Assembly (NCBI GenBank): GCA_002794735.1
Contig: NBAZ01000002.1
Location: 2,418,001 to 2,482,000 of the forward strand
Direction of reading: 5' to 3'
DNA length: 64,000 nt
DNA from: Pyrrhoderma lamaoense
Taxonomy: Eukaryota > Basidiomycota > Agaricomycetes > Hymenochaetales > Hymenochaetaceae
The notes under the pieces were generated by a model. The model was given only the letters and a program-made list of their open reading frames with translations. It was not told the origin of the DNA and searched no databases. Positions within the stretch are counted from its first letter, which is position 1, and each line of letters starts with the position of its first letter. Positions 48,201 to 59,152 of the stretch are shown here, piece by piece. The translations under genes and the position numbers were made by a program.

Positions 48201-48378
48201 AATCGCCCGGGGCGCACGTGGAACTCGTGCAGTTGCGCAGCATGTTTTCCAGCTAGTGCCTACTATTCCACTCTACCTGCCTGGATCCCTATCATCTCCG
48301 TCCAACTCGACCTACTTCCCCCAGTCTTCTTCCCCACCACACTCACCATCAATCAACTCACGAATGTCATGGAGGTAA
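42222..48378 (+). CDS. Rho1 guanine-nucleotide exchange factor (Rom2/Rgf type), DEP-DH-DH-PH-CNH
   Basis: Activates Rho1 in the cell-wall-integrity pathway at the plasma membrane. Start MASFNSMNNQQKPPTEDELR. A long Ser/Pro-rich N-terminus is followed by the DEP domain (about 43735-44140: RFVNLALLSHLAVRLRDKV, HAFTGKDIVS, ALHLARSLQSQLFFYEVEW). Then WAELIDKSILKTLPEAEKNR leads into a first DH domain (44526-45300: HKVIDKEELYVQDLDLIE, FIKPLRTADPPVIPP, SRRLDLKHFLQRPSEQLQKY). A second DH domain follows (45359-46105: FELIQGEMTYVKDLESIG, VTPLKNADPPIIPHE, RRLDMKNFVHRPVARLARYD). The PH domain (about 46160-46930) contains YTGKLLRQPDTGFEWSGWTE and LGGLWTVYAESSQARAEWKQ. The CNH domain has GRGLVAIGCAEGVWIGLRHD, VLADKALFAYHIEAL, FGLYVDRHGDPSRTVGTIEW and VAWHPPYVLLFDSRFIEIR. 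It ends QHVFQLVPTIPLYLPGSLSS ... SRMSWR at 48378. One base is missing at 43062-43064 and again at 48206-48212; reading straight on at the latter would stop at 48256. About twenty introns. Confidence 0.92.
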
Positions 48379-49361
48379 CGGGTTCTATTGTATACGGTGT
48401 TAGACACTACTACTCTTTTTGTAGTGTAATACACTGTTTTGAATTTTACGCATTTTTTCTTCTTCGTCGACCTTCATAGACACTTCCTTTTATAACGCAT
48501 TTCCTATCCGGTTCGCATTACTTATTTTGTATGGATTAGATACCTCATGCCTTTACTCACATACTCTGAATTCTCTGAAGACTGAGGAGTGATTTAATTA
48601 CTTTGAGTTGTGTAACGATGATTCCCCGATCTATGGGTCTCCCATTATAATCACCAAATTTGTGTACACTATATGTACAGTCTTGACGTCACGGTTTGTA
48701 AAATGCGAACGCTTGGAATTATATATACTCGCATCTCTTAAGGCACGACAGTTATTTCTCATTTCATAACCAGACTTCTAATTTGAATATGCTCGAATTC
48801 TATACTGCTATTTGTTCAGGTTATCAGCAAACGTCATAGGGAAAATTATATCAGCAGGTCTGTAAATTTGATCCCGCTGATGGAAAGGCCATATATGTTT
48901 ATTAAGCATTGATTTCACTACATTTATGTAATCTCAAGATAGGAAAAGAGTTGCTAAGTGCATTTACGGCTCGGAACGACTCGCTAGCTCGAAACGAAAA
49001 GAGATTAAGTATGGAGATGACTACACCTGGTGTGGACAGATCCCCTCTACCCGAAGAATCCGTGGTACTATGCAGATATGATAGCTGTAATACATAAACA
49101 TACGTCTTTCGCGTCATAGCCTCGGTAGATGAGAGGAAAGCTCCAAGATCTATGCAGAGTATACTATCAAAAGACCATATGCATGCCTTCTCCGGGTTTA
49201 GGATGATCCAAATATAACCTCCATCTAAATTAATCGATGATGTATGGTGTACTCGCGCGCATGATGCCGGTGCCTCATGGGTTCAAAAGACGCAGCATAA
49301 ATGTCTGTTGGGTTCCTCGAAATCCCCCACCTGTATAACACCAGTACTATATCCTGTTGAA
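48379..49361. other. Intergenic region upstream of glutamate decarboxylase
   Basis: 980 bp with the Rho GEF 3' UTR and the decarboxylase promoter. Short ORFs on both strands at 48902-49117 overlap each other and show no features. Confidence 0.45.
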
Positions 49362-51942
49362 ATGCCGCTGTCAAGACACAGTAAGTGACTTCAATGTCGT
49401 ACATCTCCTTCGTTGGTTAAAACTAATGTTTTATGCTGCTTTCTTAATGCATACAGTTGACGCTGAATCTGTTATTGAACGATCGAAAGAACATCCCCAT
49501 AAGAAATATTTTAACCATTCACGAACTACCTTTCATCAGAGCTGGTCTCGCGATGAAGATGCACAGACAATCCCGAAGTATAGGTTACCAGACGTAGGTA
49601 TTCCAAGTAGGAGTGCATATCAACTCCTTCATGATGAAATGAACCGTAAGTACCTCATCAAAGGATAATTGCATATCTATTTTTTTTCGGAGTTGTTCGC
49701 TTTTACCGGGATTCGTACTCACTTTGCTCCAGTTGATGGAAATCCTACATTGAATTTGGCTTCGTTTGTACACACGTGGATGCCTGAAGAGGCTACAAAG
49801 CTGATTATGGAAACAATAAACAAGTAGGAGAATTCCGTATATATGATCCTGATCAATTGTGATTGATCCAGAATCTTGACGAAAGAAATGCTGTGGATCT
49901 CGATGAATACCCTGCTTCTCAGACCATACATAATCGTTGTGTTTCTATGAGTGAGTGTTCCTGTGTACATATATATGTGTTGATAATTTGATCTTACCTA
50001 TATGCGCTTAGTTGCGAACCTCTGGAAGGCTCCCAAAGATTGTAATGCTATAGGGACTGCTACTGCAGGATCATCAGAGGCTATTATGCTTGGTGGTCTT
50101 GCAATGAAAAAGCGCTGGCAGGAACATCGAAAGGCAGCTGGAAAGGACTACTACCATCCAAATATCGTATTCGGTGCTAACGCTCAGGTTGCATTGGAGA
50201 AATTCGCCCGTTACTGGGATGTTGAAGCTCGACTTGTACCTGTGCACGCTGAAACTGATTTTATTATGCATCCACCTGATGCAATACAATATATTGATGA
50301 GAATACCATTGGCGTTATGGTTATCATGGGTAGTACATATACCGGACATTTTGAGAATGTTCAGCTTATGAATGATCTCTGTAAATACCGCTTTTTCTAT
50401 CCAGCTTCTTTGTAAGAGATTGATTGCTATGGTATTTCTTTAGTGGACGAGCTGCAAGAAAAAACTGGTTTAGATATTTTAATTCATGTCGATGCTGCTT
50501 CTGGAGGATTCGTTGCTCCTTTCGTATATCCAGACTTCAAATGGGCTTTCGATGTTCCTCGTGTTATATCAATCAATACTTCTGGGCATAAATTCGGACT
50601 TGTATACCCGGGTCTGGGTTGGATTCTTTGGCGCGATGAAAAATTTCTTCACAAGGACTTGATCTTTGAGCTTCGTAAGTCTTCAATCTATAAATTATTG
50701 AAAATCAATAAATAATATAGCGGATCAGATTATCTTGGAAGCACTGAATATTCATATACTCTTAACTTCTCAAAGCCTGCCGCTCCTATTGTTGCACAGA
50801 TGTATAACTTCCTTAATCTTGGTTTTGAAGGATATAGGAAGATTGCTATCAAGGATCTACGAAACGCTCGTTTACTTTCTCGCGCACTCGATAGTACCTA
50901 TTTCAAGGTTTGTTATATTCCAAATCTTCCTTGCGACTAATATATCTCACAATCACTCTTCAACAATCACTATTCTAGGTATTGAGTAATATTCACCATC
51001 CCAGGAGTGAGGCAGGTATCGCTGGAACTATAGCCAGCGCTATCTCCGATGAAGATGATCCCAATTTCTACCAGTATGGGCTTCCTGTTGTATCATTTAG
51101 GTAACTCGAGTGACGTACAAGAAGCTTAGAGACTCACATATATATAGATTCTCTGATGCATTCAAGCAAGATTATCCACATATTCAACAGGTATGGCTAC
51201 AGACTTTACTTCGTGGCAAGGGTTGGATTGTTCCAAACTATGGGGCTCCACCAGCAGAAGAAAAGACGGAGATGCTTCGTGTCGTTGGTAAGTGAAGTAG
51301 TTTGATACCTCAATTTTTTTGTGTATATTCATGTGAATTTTAGTTCGTGAGACACTGAGTGCTGACCTCATAGAACGTCTGATAAGTGACATTCTAGAGA
51401 CGACAGAAAGCCTCATGGGTACGTTGCCAAAATCCCTATTTAAATCTTCAAGTTTTGTAGAGCCCCTTGATTTGTCTTCAAATAATAAGTCTTTTCATGC
51501 TCCCCCAACAACGTCAATACAAATCCCGGACTACCATTCAGCAACGTTTACGCTTCTTCTACCAAATTTTCTCAAACACGTTATCACTGGTTTTTCTTCA
51601 TTTGTTTCAAGCTGGGTTCCTTTTCATCCCTTGGTTACTCGCTTTCTCCCTTTTGCTTCAAATATTTCCCATTTGCTTTCAAATCTCAATGTGGATATGG
51701 ATGCTGATTCTCGTATACGACCTTCTGGGCGTATTGATAAAACAGAGGGAGGATCTTCCATGATGTTCGCCGCAGCAACAACCAAAACATCTATCACCGG
51801 TCCACTGGATGCTAACGCAGGTGCAACATCTGTTGCTATACACCATCCTGATCACTTCCATGGTCGGCCGGACCAGACTAAATTCTCTGACCATGGACCT
51901 GGAGACTTACTGGGACAGAGCACATATGCAAAGCAATGCTGA
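49362..51942 (+). CDS. Glutamate decarboxylase
   Basis: PLP enzyme converting glutamate to GABA in the cytosol (GABA shunt, acid and oxidative stress). Exon 1 (MPLSRH) ends in GTAAGTGA and joins [19 protein letters not shown]. Later blocks: [93 protein letters not shown] and [20 protein letters not shown]. Then [38 protein letters not shown] (PLP lysine in SGHKFG), [20 protein letters not shown] (spliced with acceptor GATCAG), [20 protein letters not shown] and the tail [15 protein letters not shown] ... QSTYAKQC. The last part contains either a 327-nt intron (51419-51745) or an in-frame 109-codon insertion (see findings). About ten introns. Length without the long segment is about 540 residues, as usual for fungi. 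Confidence 0.93.
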
Positions 51943-52470
51943 TAAATTTAATCTGGAAATAAGTAGATATGGAGGATGTATAACATATAAACAAAGGGCA
52001 ACCCAATAGTTGTAGTCTTGTTTTTGATTTTGTACTGGAATAGGTGATTGCACTGTATAATAATATAACTTGTCTCAGCATATAACAATGCACAATAGTA
52101 GGATGGGACATAGCAAAGATATCTGTCTGAGTGACATTTGCCTAATTTCCTTTTCAGTACAGGCACAAAGGCAGTTGATCGGCAAAGAGCCTCGGAGGAT
52201 CGACAAAGGAATGACAATATCCCGCAGCGATATCCTCATCCGCCTCCGAGCACCTACTCCGATGCTGTGTCTCGGAGGCTTCACAATTGTTCCCGTTTTC
52301 TGTACCAAACGAACAATAATAATTCAGCGGAAGTAAACTCGGATACAGCTCTAAACTCACCCTCATCCTTCTCATAACAATAGGCTTATTGTTGTTAACT
52401 TGAGAACCTGTGTTCGGATAGCGATAGTTTGGTCTTGAGGCTGGAATCTCGGAGACAGTCAGGAAGAACA
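51943..52470. other. Intergenic region
   Basis: Short overlapping ORFs on both strands (52070-52486). A plus-strand piece reading PQRYPHPPPSTYSDAVSRRL has some coding feel, but no start, splice context or family. Otherwise nothing seen. Confidence 0.4.
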
Positions 52471-52478
52471 TATATAAA
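52471..52478 (+). promoter_or_regulatory. TATA box of the small gene at 52583
   Basis: TATATAAA 105-112 bp before the ATG, the same spacing as in the amino acid permease gene. Confidence 0.5.
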
Positions 52479-52582
52479 GGCCTCAAAGTTGAAGGATTTT
52501 TCTACACAAGCAACGAGTTAACTCCAACGAACAAACAAATCAGTTTGTCTATCTCATCCAAGTCCCTCACAAATACACGACA

Positions 52583-53379
52583 ATGCTCGCTAGCATTCCT
52601 CGTGCCATCGTTTCGCCTGCAATCAAGGCTTCTGGAGTAGCTCAACCCGTTCTCTCTCGTCTTATCTCAGACGCTACCCTCCCTGTAAGCACTCCAAACA
52701 GTACGCCGATTGCTCCTCCTAGTGCTCCAAGACTTCAAAGTATGCCCTCTCTTCAATCAGCCTTATAGCCGCTAACTTTGATTTCTCCAGGTACAGAGCA
52801 GATTCCTTCAACTACTCCCACATCGGAGAGAAAAGTGGGGATCACACCCTTAAACAGTGTTTCTTCTGCCCGTCGCTTGAGGGTAAGCTCTTGTTTGTCT
52901 CATCGATGTTTATGCATCAGCTAACTAACGACTGTAATGATTTCTAGGACTACCAACAGAATGACGGCAGGCTCACAATTCAAGAACGTCGTCGCCTTGC
53001 TTCACTGTTAGCTGGAGGGGCGCCTTTCAATGGCACTGGCATGACAAGCATCTATGGTCCTGAGGGGGAACTTCTCGACAACGCTAGCGAGAAGCCTGCC
53101 TTTTACCACGACGACGAAACAAAGAGCCTCATGCTCAGAATTCTTCATATCAACATCGAGGACAGAAGCGCCAAAAAGACCAAGCCCGACGTAGGCGTTA
53201 ATAACGCCGGGACAAGTCACCCAAGAAGACTCCCGCGCAGCTCTCGCCCACGAACTACATTCAAAGTAGACGCTGAGGAATCAGGCGAGCAGGGGAAGCC
53301 GGAGGCGGGTGCAGACATTAGTGGTGATGATGACTCCCAGCAAAAGTCTGGTGATGATATTCGGGTTCCCCAAGCCTAA
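52583..53379 (+). CDS. Unrecognised small protein, three exons
   Basis: Exon 1 encodes MLASIPRAIVSPAIKASGVA then QPVLSRLISDATLPVSTPNS, an Ala/Ser/Arg start that could be mitochondrial. Exon 2 gives EQIPSTTPTSERKVGITPLN and SARRLR. Exon 3 (from about 52948) gives DYQQNDGRLTIQERRRLASL, GGAPFNGTGMTSIYGPEGEL, KPAFYHDDETKSLMLRILHI and a hydrophilic, likely disordered tail rich in Lys, Arg and acidic residues, stopping at 53379. A good TATA box, CT-containing leader and clean GT/AG introns support a real gene. I know no family for it. Confidence 0.6.
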
Positions 53380-53725
53380 TCTAGGCGGACATCTTTCAAA
53401 TTTCCCTGGACTATTGCTTTTTACCCTTCCTACACCCTTTCTTACATCTTACCTTTCATATCCTTATCACGAAAAATGCATTTTAAAACCATTAAACCAT
53501 GCATCTCCTTATATCCTTTAACGAAGTTCCCCCTATGATACTTTATGAATGATTTGTGCCAATGGACACTATTATCAATTACATGTTTTGTTGTATATCT
53601 CATCAATATTTAAAACATTTTCGAAGTTCACAATCCAAGCGAGAACCACAAGTCTAATTTGATTTGAATTATTTATTTGAGATCCGAATTTCCGGAGGCA
53701 AATCCTTTGTATCAAGTGTCGTCAT
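53380..53725. other. Intergenic region
   Basis: 3' flank of the small gene; nothing supportable. Confidence 0.45.
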
Positions 53726-54277
53726 CTATCTGAAGATACATGCACTTTCGTCTTTCCTTCTGCAAATTAAATCATCATCTACGCAGGGGTTGTAATAGCA
53801 GGTAACCTTATATATCTTGAGTATCTCCTTTGAAATTAAAATTAAAAGCCTTGTCTTGTGTGTAATTAATTCATATAGACTAGAACTGCACGCCACCGTT
53901 ATGACTAGCGTGGGAATGATATTGTCTCTATAGACCTCGATCATCATCAGAGCGACAGAATAAAGACACCGAATTTACCGTTTTTCTTCTTCATCGTTGT
54001 CTGTCGTTGGTGAGTAACTGATTTCTGACAATGTTGTGAAGAATGATTTCCAACTCTGTATAACGTCATTTCTCAGTGTTGTGCCCTTATTCCTGTTTGT
54101 CTCAGCTGACAGATCGTTGCAACCAAATCCACGTGCCAACTGGGTGCGCACCGTCCTCGTCGATACCTCTCTTGTCGATTCTCCCCTACGACGTGTCTGT
54201 TCCCAGTTTTGACGCGGTCTTTTCAATAGAAGACTACTCGTCAAAAGAAGAGGCACTTTGTGTTCACTCTGTCTCAC
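53726..54277 (-). CDS. Candidate two-exon small gene
   Basis: Exon 1 (54277 to 53976) reads MRQSEHKVPLLLTSSLLLKR ... QSWKSFFTTLSEISYSPTTD and NDEEEK. A consensus donor GTAAATTC follows, with an acceptor CTATAG about 40 nt later. The second exon continues in frame as DNIIPTLVITVACSSSLYEL ... DDLICRRKDESACIFR. The frame stays open across a plausible short intron, which is mild support. No domain recognised; a plus-strand frame (54076-54546) overlaps. It may be chance or lie in the leader of the gene at 54719. Confidence 0.22.
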
Positions 54278-54718
54278 ATTTACTCTTTTATACGGCTATC
54301 ATCACTGGGTACAAACGTGCCTACTTCTTCTTCGGGGTTGTATCTATTTCCTTCCCGATCCTGTCTTGCTCTTCTTTCTCTTTTCACACTCGCAGTGCTA
54401 GTTGTGGGAGCTATCCAAAAAGAGAAGAGCTGATAATAAGGTCTTGTGAAACCCTTCATCTGCGATCGACTTTTTCGCCCTCCAGAACATCCTGGACAGG
54501 GAATCGGTTGAAATCTATCTATTCATCATCATACTTTACGGCCTGAGTCAGTCATCGAGCTTCGACCGCTCTCACTACAAACTAAGGACTCTTAAACACT
54601 TAATTTCCTACTTTACTCCTGTGCTATTTTCCTTTCTGCACTCCCAAGACTAGATATTTCCCCAACTTCCAAGGGAAAGGGGGATAAACGATCCAATTGC
54701 TAAACGACTGAAGTTACT
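54278..54718. other. Leader/promoter region of the CUE-CCCH-Smr gene
   Basis: CT-rich sequence typical of a fungal 5' leader before the ATG at 54719; no clear TATA box. Confidence 0.35.
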
Positions 54719-57700
54719 ATGCTTGCTACGCCGCCTGTTGCAACGCTTGGGGGCATCCGCTCGGGGGCCGCTAATGGTGGTCGTCCTGCAACCTCTGACG
54801 GTAACTTTGCAGACCCAGGCGCACCGCCATCAAGTGCTGGGAGCGCCTTCTCTGGGTTTGACCGTTCGAATAGACAGACATCACCATTACAGACTCAAAA
54901 GGTAAGCAATCTCATCTTTGTGATGTCCATCGTTTTATTATAGATACCAAGGAAGCTAACTTGAAAAATATTTGATCATCATCATCCTTATTTTTATTTC
55001 TTTTTTTCTGACTTCTTGATGCTATATTTACTTGTTTGGGGCCTGATATTACTATTCGGGGATTTTATTTACTTCGGTTTGATACTTTCCGTTTTCGTAT
55101 GCGATTAGTTCCCTCACACGAGAGCCCAACTTGCACTCATTGCCCGTGACCATCGCTTTCGTGACATGATTGTCGGGGAAGGTCATTCGAATGGGGGGAA
55201 TGAGAGCGACATGGATGACGATGAACAAGCTAAGGTTAGCTCGGATCTTGTTCGCCGTGTTGCAGCTTTACTCGACGATGAGAAGGAGGAAGAACTAAAA
55301 GAACTCCTCAAAAAGACCTTCGATTTAGACGACGAAGCGGTTAGTATTTATACTAGTAGTCATCAGCTAAGCAAATAATCTGTTCTAACTCCAATGCCTT
55401 GTCCTCTAGTCTGAGACACCAGTACTTGATCTTATGCATGCTCATAAAGATGATATTAGTGGAGTACCTTTCCTCTTTCTAACACCGACCAGACGCCCGG
55501 TCTCGCGTCCTTCTTCTCGAGCTTCAAACCATTCCACTGTTTCTTTCCGTCTTGCCCCAGGTCCCCCTCGTGCGGATTCTCCGAATCCGTTTCCCACGGT
55601 ATCTGCCCCAAGTTCACCTTCTTTACTAGGTCCTGGACCAATTCGCCGCCCTCATACACCTGTTATGTCTCCTCTTGCAACAAGCCACACGTCTTCGCAT
55701 GTTAATCAGTCGCCTACCTCGTCTCCAACATTCCAACACATCAACGCGGGGTCATATTTTGCGGCTAGTCTACCTGCGTCCCCGCTTTCTTCCCCGCGTT
55801 TGCTTAATGCAAAGGCTCATGAATTTAGACCGACTCGACCTCTCTCTGCGGCCTCATCTAACCCTGGTACAACTAGTAGCTTTGCAGGAAGACGCGCGGA
55901 GACGCCGTCGCCCGATCTTTGGGCCCATGGACCCGGGTCCTTGCGAGGAGCATCGAAGCTGGCTATTGCAAGTCCTTTGATACCGGATAACTCACTACTA
56001 CCTCCTGGGACTCCTCCTCGGGCCCATACTCCTACTTCTCCATTGAGGATCTCGTCTAGGGGAGGAGATGAAGACGACGATGACGATCCATTTGATCCAT
56101 TCTCTCAGGCAGCCAAGGCACATAATGCTCGCTCTTTCCACCCAGGAACAAACATTGCTAACCATGCTGACTTTGATACTGGCTCGAGTCTATCTGATGA
56201 TAGCTCACCTTGGGCGGACTCATATCCACATCCATCACAGTCGTTCCCAGATATGTTTGGTGAATTTGATAGTGTCGATCATCCCACGTACGGGCCCCAC
56301 TCTTTCTACCATGACCAAATGCAAGAACATCAACAAGCCCAGCAGCAGGCTAAGGGTGAATTTGATACTGCGGAGTATGATCCTGACACTGCTGCAACAT
56401 TGACAGATGGAATGACTCCGTTCGACGTGCTCTCCAGTGTTTTCGGCTCTACCCTTGCGCCGTCAGAACTTGAAGAGGCACTGGCTGTCAATGGATACGA
56501 CTTTGAGCGGGCAATGCAATGGCTCGTCGATCGTACTCGGCCAACAAATTCTCCTCCCAATGCTCAACGCATGCCAGGTGCTGGTTTTGCATATGGTGGA
56601 GGTGTACATGTTATCTCTCGTGGTCAGATGGGAGGGATGGCTAGAGGTGGAAGAACGGGTTTCGGTGGCCCTAATCCTCGTGGTGGTATGGGTAGATTTG
56701 GAAATGGAAATGGTCGACCTGTCCAAGGTGGGAATCGCGTATGTCGTTACTTCTTGGCTGGGGAATGCATGCGTGCAGACTGTCGATTCAGGTTTGTTTT
56801 CACTCTAAGAATAATATTAACAAGTCTCTGATTCATGTTTATTAGTCATGATCTCGATAGAGCCCTATGTCGTTTCTGGCTTAGGGGTACATGTGCTAAG
56901 GGCGAGACTTGTGAATTTCTACACCATCTTCCTAATGAAGTTGATGTTCAAGGAATTACAAATGCTATGGTGCACACAGATCTTAATGACGCGAATGGTA
57001 ACCAAACCGCGAATCAGGGTCAATACGATGAGTTTCCTAGCCTAACTCATGATAATATTAGAGGTGCACGAAGAGGCCAGTTCGGAAACAAGGCTTTCCA
57101 TGATCCTAGTCGCACTAGATTCGCTGCCGCAGTGAAAAAGAGTCCATTTACGGGAGCCCCGCCTGCGGGAGGATTGGCGGCCCAAATGGCGGGAAGGCGA
57201 GAAGTGAAAGCTGCTCTTGGTGATAGTGTCTTCTCGCGACCGACAGTTGTTGCCCCTCGACCTTCTCCACGTATTCGACTTCGTGCTCCTGCTTTGTTAC
57301 CGACGCTCGCTACAGGAGCAGCTATCAATGAGCTGTACATGGCATATAGGACCCGTGCATTGCAACTCGGTGCCGCACGTAATGCTTGTTTGTCTAGAGC
57401 AGCTGATGCATGGCGTCGTGGGGATGGAGCTGCGGCGAAGAGATTTTCACGTGAAGGTCATGATCTAAATACACGTATGGGAGCTGAAGCTGCTCAAGCT
57501 GCTGCTAAGCTTGTGAGAGAGAGGGCCAAAGCAGCAGAGTCTGCTGTGAGGGCTCGCGATGCTGGCTGGTCTACTGACCCGGCAGATAGATCTGCTCGTG
57601 GAAAACCTTGTGGAGGGGGTCTTGGTGTCTGTCTTGGAGTTGCAGGGACGGACGTGAGTGAGGAGATGGCCAAGCTGACCTATGAAGAGAGGACAGAGGC

Positions 57701-58050
57701 CTGTCTTGATTTACATGGCTTGCATTCAAATGAAGCCACAGAAGTACTAGAAGAGTTCCTACTTTCAGTAAGTGGTCTTACTTCTTACGTGGTCTAAAGT
57801 CTGGTCCTTTTTCAAGTGTCAGTGGCTAATTTCTATTCTTATTGAATAACAGTTGGAAAAGGAGCGTTTCTTTGGCCTTGCATTCATCGTTGTCGGTGAA
57901 GAGAAGCATACAGGAACTCAAGACGTCGCACGAGGAGCTTCTCGTGCTCGTCTTGCAACAGGCGTCCGGGAGTGGCTTCACAATTGGGGTTACCCTTGGA
58001 ACGAACGCGACGGTATCATCTGCGTTGATCCACTCACACACATGCAATAA
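54719..58050 (+). CDS. CUE-CCCH zinc finger-DUF1771-Smr protein (Cue2/N4BP2-related)
   Basis: Smr proteins of this kind act as RNA endonucleases or nucleic-acid binders; yeast Cue2 cuts mRNA at collided ribosomes. Exon 1 (54719-54901) is low complexity. Next come FPHTRAQLALIARDHRFRDM, an acidic VAALLDDEKEEELKELLKKT, a long Ser/Pro region, and a CUE-like helix bundle (MTPFDVLSSVFGSTLAPSEL, EEALAVNGYDFERAMQWLVD). A Gly-rich linker precedes two CCCH fingers: CRYFLAGECMRADCRFRSH (C-x7-C-x4-C-x3-H) and CRFWLRGTCAKGETCEFLHH (C-x7-C-x5-C-x3-H). DUF1771 follows (MAYRTRALQLGAARNACLSR, AAAKRFSREGHDLNTRM), and last the Smr domain (ACLDLHGLHSNEATEVLEEF, FIVVGEEKHTG, RLATGVREWLHNWGY). The LDLHGLH motif is intact; the usual G-x-G-x-H-S is GEEKHTG here. 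Substrate is inferred. Confidence 0.87.
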
Positions 58051-59152
58051 ATAAGTTAGATTCCTGTAAAATGGACTGAAACCAATCCGATAGCGCAAGG
58101 TTCGGCGAAAACAATACCCACACCACTCCGTTTTGGCTTTAATACTAGTGATGGTCCATTTCAACAGAACTAGAGGCATCGCGCTAAGGGAAGAGGTAGT
58201 CGTAAGTTCCCTACCCCGTTCAGGATATTTGTTTTTGGATTTCTATATTTTTTCCTATATTTTTTTCACCTCTCTCCCTTTTCTTATTTTATACTTCCTT
58301 GAAGGGTACGTTCAAACCAATGTTCCTTAGTGATGATGCCTTTCCTTTCTTTTGGGAATACTGAATGGTGGACAATGTGCTCACAAAAGCAAAATGTAAA
58401 ATTTGGCTTTGCTATATTTGTTTTCTTACACCGACCTTGATACCGCTTCTTTGCTTTTTTCTTTTTTCATTCTTTGACTTTTTTGATTCGGTTGACTTGA
58501 AACATAATTGATTTGGAGGGAAGAGGGTTAGACGAAGAAGAGAACTGAAATAATGATACGTACACATGGGATGTATACATGTAAATTCAAGATGAAGGAA
58601 TGTAATAACAACAAAGAATATAATATTTTTTATCATACTACTACTTACCATTAGATTCTTCTAAATATTGATCGATGACCTAAATTGATGAGCTACAACA
58701 CCACTTTGCCCTGAAGATATTTGTCAAGTTTGCACGGTTAAGAGATGCCGCGCGTAGTGAGGGACTGGGTGGTGGTATACATAGGTTCTATTTACTACTA
58801 ACTTAGTGATACACAGACCCACACCCCTCTCTCATAGCCGCTGCTTTGCTGGCGAAGTAAAAGCACCACGCTCAAGCATACTTAGCCCGCAGCTCTCACA
58901 TAACGGACCCCGCTTTTTTTTCCATTCCATACCCCCACCTTCCCACCACTCATATCCCATCAACTTGACTACGGAAAACTGTCAACAGCCAATCAATCCC
59001 TGATATTTGTTAATCTTTTTTTCCCTTCAAAACTTTCAAATCAATCAATAAGGGAAATTATTAGGAGTAATTTCCTGCCAGGACAAGTAACTTCAGCCTA
59101 CAACGGGAAACCCAAGTTCTTCCTATTCAGCTATTAGGAAACAATCCCAGAT
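58051..59152. other. Intergenic region
   Basis: 1.1 kb between two plus-strand genes. CT- and T-rich stretches, no conserved ORF and no RNA gene seen; a leader with polypyrimidine tracts precedes 59153. Confidence 0.45.

Noticed and set aside
50673..50729. Apparent frame break in glutamate decarboxylase between LIFEL and YLGSTEY
   Set aside because: Resolved by using the acceptor GATCAG at about 50729 rather than the first TAG: the join gives FELHYLGSTEY in frame, so no missing base is needed.
52070..52486. Overlapping ORFs on both strands between the decarboxylase and the small gene
   Set aside because: No start/splice logic, no family resemblance, and the TATA box of the next gene lies inside the region.
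54076..54546. 156-codon plus-strand ORF before the Smr gene
   Set aside because: CT-rich leader sequence translated; no domain, no splice context, and it ends before the real start at 54719.
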